Shown here piece after piece: positions 1 to 5,627 of a DNA stretch of 5,627 nt (within the stretch, counting starts at the first letter, position 1; every line of letters starts with the position of its first letter). Origin of the DNA: Thermoplasmatota archaeon (GTDB lineage Archaea > Thermoplasmatota > Penumbrarchaeia > Penumbrarchaeales > Penumbrarchaeaceae). A program made the translations under genes and the position numbers. The notes under the pieces are model-generated. The model had not been told where the DNA came from. It saw only the letters and a program-made list of their open reading frames with translations, and made no database searches. The DNA is taken from assembly GCA_016929175.1 (NCBI GenBank), contig JAFGJI010000005.1:1-5627 (forward strand). Direction: 5' to 3'.

Positions 1-1
1 C

Positions 2-214
2 AAGAGGTATGTCCGGTGCTCGAAATATCCGGGGTGCTCAAAGAGCTACCCACTCCCACAGCGTGGAAAGATCGATTTCACCGGCAGATCCTGTGAGGTA
101 TGCAGATCCCCGATGATAGTGATGTACCGGAAGGGTGCCAGACCTTTCGAGGTTTGTATCAATCCACAATGCCCCTCCAGGTCCCGGGAGGAAAAAGGAG
201 ATGAGGAGAGCTGA
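2..214 (+). CDS. topA: DNA topoisomerase I (archaeal type IA), C-terminal zinc-finger tail, 5'-truncated by window edge
   Basis: This open frame runs in from the left edge and ends at TGA 212-214, giving 70 visible residues. The visible part carries C6-x5-C12 followed by SYPLPQRGK, the second half of a zinc finger whose first cysteine pair lies outside the window. A complete finger follows: C31-x2-C34 ... C52-x4-C57, ending in a CINPQCPS-like segment. From family knowledge, the YPLPQ segment and the closing C-I-N-P-x-C-P pattern are typical of the C-terminal fingers of archaeal topoisomerase I. That enzyme relaxes negatively supercoiled DNA through a 5'-phosphotyrosine intermediate and binds single-stranded DNA with these fingers. 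The catalytic toprim and tyrosine domains are not visible. The tail after the last finger is short, charged and Glu-rich, which is a normal C-terminus. The end overlaps the folP start by 14 bases, suggesting one transcript. The main alternative is another zinc-finger protein with a TopA-like tail. Confidence 0.85.
   Translation, partial: KRYVRCSKYPGCSKSYPLPQRGKIDFTGRSCEVCRSPMIVMYRKGARPFEVCINPQCPSRSREEKGDEES
186..191 (+). promoter_or_regulatory. Shine-Dalgarno site for folP
   Basis: GGGAGG lies nine bases before the ATG at 201, inside the topA coding sequence. A second purine run (AAGGAG, 195-200) abuts the ATG and is too close to serve that start. The GGGAGG position supports 201 as the folP start and suggests that ribosomes finishing topA can reinitiate here. 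Confidence 0.6.
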
Positions 215-1091
215 TCATTTCTCCATCTCCACTCAGAGCCTTGAAAGAAGGGGGATAGAGTTCCAGAAGCATCGGTTCATGGATCTGGAGCCTCCTGTGA
301 TAATGGGAATACTGAACATCACTCCGGACTCTTTTTCCGATGGTGGCTTCTTCCTATCAATCGATGATGCTGTCGCCCGGGCCCATGAAATGGTGAACCA
401 CGGGGCAGCGATGGTCGACGTCGGAGGGGAATCGACACGCCCTTTCGCAGAACCCGTACCCCTCGAGGAGGAGATCAGGAGAACACTTCCTGTGATCGAG
501 AGACTTGTGGATGAGCTGAATGTTCCGATCTCCATAGACACAAGGCATCAGGAGGTAGCCAGAGCTGCCATCGAGGCCGGAGCCAGCATTGTCAACGACG
601 TGAATGCTCTTAGAGGCCCGGGAATGGAGGATATCGTCCTTGAAACCGGGGTTTGTGCCGTTATCATGCATATGAAGGGGACGCCCCTTGATATGCAGGT
701 CTCCCCCTCCTATGATGATGTCATGGAAGAGATCCTCTCTTTTCTGAAAGAAAGGGTCGAACACATGACAGAGATGGGTATCAGAAAGGACCGGTTGATC
801 CTCGATCCGGGGATCGGTTTCGGAAAGAGGGTGGGAGATAATCTGACAATTATCAGGGAGCTATCCATTTTTTTGGATATAGGATGTCCAGTGCTCGTGG
901 GCGCCTCCCGAAAATCCTTCATCGGAAAGGTTCTTGGTCGAGAGGTCAATGAGAGATTGGAAGGATCCCTCGTCTCCGCAGTTCTTGCGGTAATGAACGG
1001 TGCTTCGATCATAAGGGCGCATGATGTCGGCGAAACAAAACGGGCCCTTGATATGCTTGGAGCAATAATTGATCCGGAGATATTCAAATAA
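201..1091 (+). CDS. folP: Dihydropteroate synthase
   Basis: The enzyme condenses 6-hydroxymethyl-7,8-dihydropterin pyrophosphate with p-aminobenzoate to give 7,8-dihydropteroate in cytosolic folate (or related pterin) synthesis. The 296-residue product has all DHPS signatures of the TIM-barrel family: GILNITPDSFSDGG (36-49, loop 1), DVGGESTRP (73-81, loop 2), SIDT (111-114), VND (131-133), HMKGTP (157-162), DPGIGFGK (202-209), GASRKSFIG (234-242) and RAHD (272-275). Compared from memory with E. coli FolP, the key residues N22, T62, D96, N115, D185, K221, R255 and H257 correspond to N39, T79, D113, N132, D202, K238, R272 and H274. The offset is a constant 17, so no net indel across the core. 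The start at 201 is chosen for its Shine-Dalgarno site and its short overlap with topA. ATG 279 would give a shorter N-terminus, closer in length to bacterial enzymes, and is the main alternative. A GTG at 135 is deep inside topA and unlikely. All catalytic residues are present, so the enzyme should be active. Confidence 0.96.
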   Translation: MRRADHFSISTQSLERRGIEFQKHRFMDLEPPVIMGILNITPDSFSDGGFFLSIDDAVARAHEMVNHGAAMVDVGGESTRPFAEPVPLEEEIRRTLPVIERLVDELNVPISIDTRHQEVARAAIEAGASIVNDVNALRGPGMEDIVLETGVCAVIMHMKGTPLDMQVSPSYDDVMEEILSFLKERVEHMTEMGIRKDRLILDPGIGFGKRVGDNLTIIRELSIFLDIGCPVLVGASRKSFIGKVLGREVNERLEGSLVSAVLAVMNGASIIRAHDVGETKRALDMLGAIIDPEIFK

Positions 1092-1119
1092 AAAAAGCCG
1101 CTCCCTTTTCGGGAGCGGC
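1086..1119 (-). terminator. Hairpin plus T-tract terminator for the minus-strand surface-protein gene
   Basis: GCCGCTCCC (1097-1105) pairs perfectly with GGGAGCGGC (1111-1119) around a five-base loop. Read on the minus strand, the hairpin lies 23 bases after the stop codon and is followed by seven T's (complement of A 1090-1096), then A and three T's. On the plus strand the bases after the hairpin (1120 onward) are not T-rich, so it is not an equally good terminator for folP. The folP stop codon, TAA 1089-1091, lies within the A/T tract, so the two transcripts would overlap at their 3' ends. The U-tract alone would fit archaeal termination; the strong hairpin resembles a bacterial intrinsic terminator. 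Confidence 0.75.
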
Positions 1120-1142
1120 ATGGTAGTTCCGCTTATGGTCAA

Positions 1143-4100
1143 TCACAGGTTCTTCTTCTCACCGCATAGCGGGCACTCGACCGAGTTTGCTCCGGATGGA
1201 ATATCTATGGAAGATCCGCATAGGTCGCATGTGGTGGTCTGGGGTGAAGCCGTCTCTCCCGGCAGGGATTCGGTCTTTGTGAGCTCTTCCGGTGTCGGGA
1301 CTGCTCCCGGTGTGGTTCCGGCCACTGTTCTTCTTCTTCTGGGTGCTTCCGGTTTCGGCTCTGACTGCGGTTCCGGTTCGGGAGCGGGTGCTGGCACCGG
1401 TTGGGGTTGCGGTGTTTTCTGTGGTTTTGGTTCAGGCTGTTTTGAGGGTGGCAGGTTCGGTGTTTCGGTGAGGGTCTTTGCTCTTTTTACGGGTACGACC
1501 TGCTGTGCAGCGATGGGTGGGAGCGAGACCCCCATTTCCTTGACCTGTGGCAGGAGCGGTGCTTCCACACCTGTGAGTGTTTCGTATCTCTGTACGATCT
1601 TTGCTTCCATGGCGATGTTTCTCATCACCCTGCTCTTTTCCATTGCGGCTCTTCTTCTGAAGACGACCATTGCCGAGATGAGTATGATGAACACTGCCAG
1701 GATGAGGATCAGTATGAGAATGTCCCAGTATGAGTACTGTTCATTGCTTGTGTCCTCTTCTATGATCAGTGGGTTCAGTGGCTCGGGGTCGAGTTTGTCG
1801 TTGACCCCATCGAGGTCCGAATCCTTCAGTCTGGGATTGGTTCCGATCCTTTCCTCCTCTATATCGAGGAGTCCGTCGTTATCGTCGTCCTCGTCGGTTC
1901 CGTCGGGTATTTGGTCCCCGTCGGTGTCCATCTCGTCTGGGTGAAGCCTGACATATATGGATATGGAGTCGGTCACCGTGAACTCTGCGTCCGAGACGTA
2001 GAGTGTTACGACATGCACTCCCCTTCCGAGGTCGGATGCTTTGATGGAGAATGTTTCCTCCTGACTTATTACCGTTTTGTCTGCGAGTACCCATCTGAAT
2101 GTCAGCTGTGAGAAATCGGGGTCGGAGCTTCCGGATGCGTCGAATTCCACGGTTTGCTGTGTGTCGTATACTGCCTGCATTTCGGGGCTTGATATCTCCG
2201 CGAGCGGTGGGTTGTTGACGACCCTTGCCTCTATGTTGATGGCGAAGTCCTCCGATATGGAATATCCGTTCCCTGCGACATCCATGGACCTCCATCTGAT
2301 GTAGTTGGTGGACCCAGGTTGGAGGAGCAGTGGTGCTACCGTCTCAGCCCTAACTGTGTTCTCATCCTCGCTGAGTCCGGCTGATATCCATCCTCCGTAG
2401 TTTGTGAGTCCGTTTCTTGAAACGGAGTATTGAACTGTTGCTGCATCCACTCCCGATCCGAGGTCGTTGACAATGATGGACGCTGTCACGATGTTGTTCT
2501 CGAGAGGCTCGGGGGATGGTGCAGGGTCGGTGAATGTCAGTGCAGTGATGTCCACCCAAATGTTTGCCGGGTTGAACTTCGTAGCATTCTCCTGATAGTT
2601 CGGGTCCTGGTTATCTACCAGTTCGGTCAAACCCATGTTCCCTGCTTCATCCCGCACCCTGAACCAGACGAAGTTGTCCTTGCCTTCCTTGAGGTTCAAT
2701 ATCTTGACTGATAGTGTGTATGTGTGGATCGATCTGTCCACGTTTTCTCCCACAACCGTATAGGACGCTCTGTTCCAGGTAGCCGTGTCCCTTGCAGCGG
2801 TTGTCATGTCCATGGTGAGTGCATACTCGAGTGTCGACAGTTTGAGATGTGGTCCTTGTTCGCTGAGTACCACATCCTTGATCCTGATGGTCACGGGAAC
2901 ATCGTCCGTGTTGTACCACATCCCTCCCGTGTAGGACGGGACTGGGCTGTGTATGGATACCTTCTGTGAATCCTTTACGAATTCGTGCATAGATCTTTGT
3001 CCCGGATTGCCGACCTTGTCTACAGCCCACACGTAGAAGGTGTATATTCCGTCCCCTGCCAGTTGGAGTTCCGCCAGGAGATCCTCTGTGCTGTTCATCT
3101 CGAAGAATCCATCTGGTCCTTCTATCTGGTATTGATAATGGTCGATCTCCACTTGTGAATCGTATGCCGGGTCCCATGTTGCCCAGACCTGTTCGTCGTT
3201 GTCCCATCTTCCTTCGGGGTCTGTCTCGCTGTCTGCGTGGAATGCGAGATTTGGCGGTGCATCGGGTCCGATGAAGTCGAGTGCGACGTAGAAATCCGGA
3301 ATGATTGATAGGTCCTCCATCCTGTTGACGTATTTTTCATGTATGATGATGTTCACCCTGAAAACGTATCTTCCTGAGTCCACGTTTGTGGGTATCTCGA
3401 AGTAGAGGTCGTATCCAGCCGATGTCCTGTTCTCGAATATCCTTCCGTATGAGTCTATAATTCTGATGAAGAACTTGTTGTTCATGGGTGAGACGTCCGT
3501 TCCGTGGTATACGACCCTTACGCCTGTTACTATCATTGGCGGTCCGCCCGCAAGGAAATCTCCTCTGTATATCTCATCCGATCCTCTGAAAACGTGTATA
3601 TCATCATCGCTGAATGTGAGGTCCTTCTCGACATGCAGCCAGTCCTTGTATTCGATCTCCCGGTATACTCTCGCAGTGGATACCCTTCCGATAACATCGA
3701 ATGGGGTTTGGGTCAGGAAGTTCATGCTTATTCTGATTGATATGTAGACCTCTGCGTTGTGGTAGTCGATCATCTTGAACTGAGATCTTTCGGGGACCAC
3801 CCGAATGCCCCCTTGTATGTTCTGCCTGACGTAGAATGTCTCGTTCACTGGAGCATAGGCAATCTCGTATGATAGACCCACATATTCCGCCTTGAGATTG
3901 AAGATTATGCTTATCTCCTGTGCCTCCACTACTGTCCATGTGTCGTTGAACCTTATCTTGAACGTGTAGATGCCGTCCCCTATCTGGTTGTCAGCCGGTT
4001 CATATCTGTTCCCGCCGGCCTCTGCAGTGAGGATATTGTGTTCATATCCATCAGCGTCCATCAGTTCGAATGATTGGACATGCATTTCAGGAGGAACGGA

Positions 4101-5627
4101 CAATATCACATAGGCTCCTCCGCAGTAACTCAATCCGGTCTGTGTGTTCTGATGATAGAAAGCTCCGAAGAACAGGTCAAGATAACCGTCGGAATTGAAA
4201 TCTCCGGCTGACAGGCATGGATAATAGTAGTATCCGAGGTAATCGTAGTATGCGCCCTTGATGGTGAAATCGGGTGTGGCGCCCGACCAATCCGACCGAC
4301 CGTAATAAAGTGTCAACTCGCCCCCGTAAGAGCTTCCCTTGTAGTAGGAACCACCGTATACGTCATCTATCCCGTCATTGTCGAAGTCATCTACATGTAA
4401 TTGTGTCATTCCCGATAAGGTGACATAGTTCGGGTGATCTGAATATCTCATCCTTGTTGTCCATGTTGCTCCGCCGAAGCTGTCGAGGTCGCCATCGCCA
4501 AAGAACAGGTATCCGTTTCCCGAGCTTGACCCTTGTGACACAACGAGATCGGAAAAGCCGTCTCCGTTGAGATCCCCGCCAAAGACATATCCCCCGAAGT
4601 AATTGCTGCTCGTTCCCGAATACATCCAGTGATGTTTGGGGAGGTCCGGATCATCCTCTGCGAGGTCCGCAATGGTCATGTCCTTTGTCCATTTGGACCT
4701 GTCGCCTTTGGTCCCTTCCAGTATGTGAACGCCCCCGCAATATGTAGTATAGGTAGTTGGATCGGCGCTGTCGAACCAGACCTCCTCATACCCTCCGACG
4801 ATGAGTTCGCCGGCCCCGTCACCGTTCATGTCGCCGATGAACGGTCTCTGGGCACCGAGACTTTCGTATGCGTAGAAATACATCGAGGTGTCGACCTGCT
4901 TTCCGTAGACGGATGCGTCATATTCCCCTTTGGTCGTGTCATATTGGGAGTTCCAGGTCGGTTTCCCCCACCAGATGTAGGTCATACCCCAGACACCGTA
5001 ATTGGAACTCAGGTCCTCGTCAGTGTAATAGGGGGCGTTGAAAACAGCCTCATCATACCCGTCCCCGTCGATGTCACCGGCCCCGCAGAAGTGCCCGAAG
5101 TAACCTGTTTTGTAAGTCCCCAGATCACCCTTGAAGATCACATCCGCATTTGAGTCCTTCATGGTGGCTTTCTTGGGCCATGTGGTCTTTCCGAAGAAGA
5201 TGTATCCCCCACCGGCATAGTTGTTCGCACCATCGGCACCGACAAGAAGGTCCTCTATGCCGTCCCCGTTCACATCACCCATGGCAACGCACATACCGAA
5301 GTAGCCATAGGTTGAAGTCCCCGAGATGGTGATATTCGCGTTACTGGGATCGTTCCAGGGATGGACATTTTTCATGCCGAAGTAGATGTAGACTTCACCG
5401 CTATCGCTGTTCTCTCCCTGAGCGGCCACTATGTAATCATCAAATCCATCACCGTCAATATCACCAGAACATACAGAAGAGCCCATATAGGAATACTGGG
5501 TGGTTCCTTCCCACATCTGGTCCGCTTTGTCTCCGTTGTAGAAGTCTGTCACCCCTTCCAGCCTCTTATCGTCCTTTCCCATTATCTGATGGTCCGCTTC
5601 CACCTCCTCGGGAACGAGTTGGATTCC
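1143..5627 (-). CDS. Giant membrane-anchored FG-GAP/Ig-like/PKD surface protein with cytosolic zinc ribbon, N-terminus outside window
   Basis: The frame is open from the right edge to TGA 1145-1143, giving 1,494 residues. Residues here are numbered from the GTG codon at 5603, with eight more visible before it. Domain order: seven FG-GAP repeats (about 28-503); an unassigned beta-rich region (506-778); three Fn3/Ig-like units ending in D-x-x-G-N (866, 989, 1112); a PKD-like domain (1131-1219); a TSP3-like calcium segment (1226-1269); a transmembrane helix (1294-1315) followed by RRR; a Pro/Glu-rich linker (1389-1421); and a zinc ribbon (C1459, C1462, C1477, C1480). RRR after the helix and the cysteine ribbon at the end predict an external N-terminal mass and a cytosolic tail. 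Six N-x-S/T sequons (N90, N553, N587, N725, N837, N1006) all fall in the ectodomain, compatible with archaeal N-glycosylation. No enzymatic motif is seen. An adhesin or sensor role is inferred from architecture only. A signal peptide is expected beyond the edge. The GTG at 5603 is not accepted as the start because the frame continues upstream and no signal peptide follows it. Confidence 0.93.
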   Translation of the reverse strand, partial: GIQLVPEEVEADHQIMGKDDKRLEGVTDFYNGDKADQMWEGTTQYSYMGSSVCSGDIDGDGFDDYIVAAQGENSDSGEVYIYFGMKNVHPWNDPSNANITISGTSTYGYFGMCVAMGDVNGDGIEDLLVGADGANNYAGGGYIFFGKTTWPKKATMKDSNADVIFKGDLGTYKTGYFGHFCGAGDIDGDGYDEAVFNAPYYTDEDLSSNYGVWGMTYIWWGKPTWNSQYDTTKGEYDASVYGKQVDTSMYFYAYESLGAQRPFIGDMNGDGAGELIVGGYEEVWFDSADPTTYTTYCGGVHILEGTKGDRSKWTKDMTIADLAEDDPDLPKHHWMYSGTSSNYFGGYVFGGDLNGDGFSDLVVSQGSSSGNGYLFFGDGDLDSFGGATWTTRMRYSDHPNYVTLSGMTQLHVDDFDNDGIDDVYGGSYYKGSSYGGELTLYYGRSDWSGATPDFTIKGAYYDYLGYYYYPCLSAGDFNSDGYLDLFFGAFYHQNTQTGLSYCGGAYVILSVPPEMHVQSFELMDADGYEHNILTAEAGGNRYEPADNQIGDGIYTFKIRFNDTWTVVEAQEISIIFNLKAEYVGLSYEIAYAPVNETFYVRQNIQGGIRVVPERSQFKMIDYHNAEVYISIRISMNFLTQTPFDVIGRVSTARVYREIEYKDWLHVEKDLTFSDDDIHVFRGSDEIYRGDFLAGGPPMIVTGVRVVYHGTDVSPMNNKFFIRIIDSYGRIFENRTSAGYDLYFEIPTNVDSGRYVFRVNIIIHEKYVNRMEDLSIIPDFYVALDFIGPDAPPNLAFHADSETDPEGRWDNDEQVWATWDPAYDSQVEIDHYQYQIEGPDGFFEMNSTEDLLAELQLAGDGIYTFYVWAVDKVGNPGQRSMHEFVKDSQKVSIHSPVPSYTGGMWYNTDDVPVTIRIKDVVLSEQGPHLKLSTLEYALTMDMTTAARDTATWNRASYTVVGENVDRSIHTYTLSVKILNLKEGKDNFVWFRVRDEAGNMGLTELVDNQDPNYQENATKFNPANIWVDITALTFTDPAPSPEPLENNIVTASIIVNDLGSGVDAATVQYSVSRNGLTNYGGWISAGLSEDENTVRAETVAPLLLQPGSTNYIRWRSMDVAGNGYSISEDFAINIEARVVNNPPLAEISSPEMQAVYDTQQTVEFDASGSSDPDFSQLTFRWVLADKTVISQEETFSIKASDLGRGVHVVTLYVSDAEFTVTDSISIYVRLHPDEMDTDGDQIPDGTDEDDDNDGLLDIEEERIGTNPRLKDSDLDGVNDKLDPEPLNPLIIEEDTSNEQYSYWDILILILILAVFIILISAMVVFRRRAAMEKSRVMRNIAMEAKIVQRYETLTGVEAPLLPQVKEMGVSLPPIAAQQVVPVKRAKTLTETPNLPPSKQPEPKPQKTPQPQPVPAPAPEPEPQSEPKPEAPRRRRTVAGTTPGAVPTPEELTKTESLPGETASPQTTTCDLCGSSIDIPSGANSVECPLCGEKKNL
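1164..1229 (-). other. C-terminal cytosolic zinc ribbon
   Basis: CDLCG (C1459, C1462) and CPLCG (C1477, C1480) are separated by 14 residues, a standard four-cysteine zinc-ribbon spacing, six residues before the C-terminus. They are the only cysteines after the propeller. Such ribbons end many archaeal membrane proteins and probably make protein contacts; no partner can be named from the sequence. Confidence 0.85.
1341..1439 (-). repeat. Pro/Glu/Lys/Gln-rich low-complexity linker in the cytosolic tail
   Basis: Residues 1389-1421 are mostly P, E, Q, K and A in short E-P-x-P, P-x-P and A-P alternations, ending just before an RRRR cluster (1422-1425). It should be an extended, disordered spacer separating the membrane-proximal segment from the zinc ribbon. 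The skewed composition yields a spurious Gly/Ser/Cys-rich open frame on the opposite strand. Confidence 0.8.
1659..1724 (-). other. Single transmembrane helix of the surface protein
   Basis: Residues 1294-1315 are an unbroken hydrophobic run rich in I, L and V with no charged residue after the initial D, followed at once by RRR (1316-1318). The positive charges on the C-terminal side give an N-out/C-in topology. No archaeosortase-type PGF signal is present and the tail after the helix is about 170 residues, so this is a true membrane span and not a processed anchor. Confidence 0.9.
1797..1928 (-). other. TSP3-like calcium-binding segment
   Basis: Residues 1226-1269 hold three acidic loops: DTDGDQIPD (1226-1234), DDDNDGLLD (1239-1247) and DSDLDGVND (1261-1269), with IGTNP between the second and third. 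This is the thrombospondin type 3-like pattern commonly found just before the membrane anchor in archaeal and bacterial surface proteins. Calcium would be expected to stiffen the stalk here. Confidence 0.85.
1947..2213 (-). other. PKD-like domain of the surface protein
   Basis: Residues 1131-1219 begin NPPLAEISSP, contain VEFDASGSSDPD (1152-1163) and FRWVL (1169-1173), and end HVVTLYVSD followed by a last strand. This matches the PKD order: entry N-x-P-P, the D-A-S-x-S-x-D-x-D turn, a W-containing strand, then the V-T-L-x-V-x-D strand. PKD modules are extracellular beta-sandwich spacers that may mediate protein or polysaccharide contacts. Confidence 0.85.
2229..3269 (-). other. Three consecutive Fn3/Ig-like domains of the surface protein
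   Basis: Residues 779-1125 hold three beta-sandwich-like units. The first opens with a P-x-x-P-P-N-L turn (779-785) typical of Fn3 entry and ends YVWAVDKVGN. The second ends WFRVRDEAGN and the third ends IRWRSMDVAGN. The shared ending, alternating aromatic and hydrophobic residues followed by D-x-x-G-N, is the usual F/G-strand region of the Ig-like 'triple' and Fn3 modules of large prokaryotic surface proteins. They probably act as a stalk between the propeller and the membrane. Confidence 0.7.
3270..4088 (-). other. Unassigned beta-rich ectodomain region of the surface protein
   Basis: Residues 506-778 alternate hydrophobic and polar residues as in beta-sandwiches, with no cysteine and no catalytic motif I recognise. 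GDGIYTF at 542-548 recurs at 850-856 within the first Fn3/Ig-like unit, so at least residues about 507-600 are probably another Ig-like fold. The remainder (about 600-778) I cannot name. It includes an R-G-D tripeptide at 680-682, whose meaning is doubtful. Confidence 0.5.
4095..5522 (-). repeat. Seven FG-GAP repeats forming a predicted seven-bladed beta-propeller
   Basis: Seven D-x-[DN]-x-D-G-x-x-[DE] calcium loops occur at residues 48-56 (DIDGDGFDD), 110-118 (DVNGDGIED), 177-185 (DIDGDGYDE), 258-266 (DMNGDGAGE), 344-352 (DLNGDGFSD), 406-414 (DFDNDGIDD) and 468-476 (DFNSDGYLD). Start-to-start spacings are 62, 67, 81, 86, 62 and 62 residues. Most are preceded by a strand such as ADVIFKG or PDFTIKG plus an aromatic-Gly step, and followed by a strand ending in FFG or YYG. 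Seven units is the number that closes an integrin-alpha-type propeller. These are protein-level repeats; the DNA copies have diverged and are not a tandem DNA array. Confidence 0.9.

Noticed and set aside
135..200. GTG at 135 as an earlier folP start
   Set aside because: It would place 66 more bases inside the topA zinc finger. The added residues do not resemble a DHPS N-terminus, and the ATG at 201 has the better ribosome binding site.
1097..1119. The hairpin as a terminator for folP on the plus strand
   Set aside because: The bases after the hairpin on the plus strand are not T-rich. Only a weak pyrimidine run further on (about 1149-1160, inside the opposite gene) could serve a U-dependent stop.
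1069..1944. Plus-strand open frame of 291 codons, Gly/Ser/Cys-rich
   Set aside because: It is the antisense of the Pro/Glu-rich tail and TSP3 region of the surface protein; its composition is the complement of Pro/Glu codons, it starts inside folP out of frame, and it has no recognisable domain.
2647..3207. Minus-strand open frame of 186 codons in another frame
   Set aside because: It is a shifted-frame shadow of the Fn3/Ig-like region, Arg- and His-rich with low-complexity composition and no domain.
4629..5153. Plus-strand open frame of 174 codons
   Set aside because: It lies wholly antisense to the FG-GAP propeller, has no family motif, and arises from the repeated Asp/Gly codon pattern of the coding strand.
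4095..5522. Possible DNA tandem repeat or CRISPR-like array
   Set aside because: The regularity is at protein level only; the calcium-loop codons differ between units and there are no identical direct repeats with uniform spacers.
5601..5603. GTG at 5603 as the start of the surface protein
   Set aside because: The frame stays open for eight more codons to the edge, no signal peptide follows the GTG although the protein needs export, and the purine-rich GAGGAG run directly abuts it with no spacing.

Overview
The window looks like chromosomal DNA of a euryarchaeal organism, most plausibly a member of Thermoplasmatota or a relative. Two observations support this. The gene fragment at the left edge has the zinc-finger tail of archaeal-type DNA topoisomerase I. 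The long gene on the right encodes a giant surface protein of a style common in that group: FG-GAP propeller, Ig-like/PKD domains, a calcium-binding TSP3-like stretch, one membrane helix and a cytosolic zinc ribbon. The phylum assignment is an inference from protein style, not a measurement.

Layout. Bases 2-214 (+) are the 3' end of topA, whose body lies left of the window. Its last 14 bases overlap the start of folP (201-1091, +), a complete dihydropteroate synthase with every signature motif of the bacterial-type enzyme. The two are probably co-transcribed and translationally coupled. A 51-base gap follows. It holds a perfect 9-bp hairpin whose T-tract lies on the minus-strand side, so it reads as the terminator of the convergent gene. 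Bases 1143-5627 (-) are a single reading frame still open at the right edge, so the N-terminus, including any signal peptide, is outside the window.

The large protein (1,494 residues visible) has, in order: a seven-repeat FG-GAP beta-propeller with seven calcium-loop motifs; about 270 residues of beta-rich sequence I cannot assign; three Fn3/Ig-like units; a PKD-like domain; a TSP3-like calcium-binding segment; one transmembrane helix followed by RRR; a Pro/Glu-rich cytosolic linker; and a terminal C-x2-C...C-x2-C zinc ribbon. It is predicted to be a type I membrane receptor or adhesin with an integrin-alpha-like ectodomain layout. Its ligand and role are unknown.

The topA-folP pair is housekeeping and has no evident functional link to the surface protein, which is merely convergent with it. 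I found no RNA gene, mobile element, CRISPR array or defence system. The main point of interest is the combination of an integrin-like ectodomain with a cytosolic zinc ribbon.
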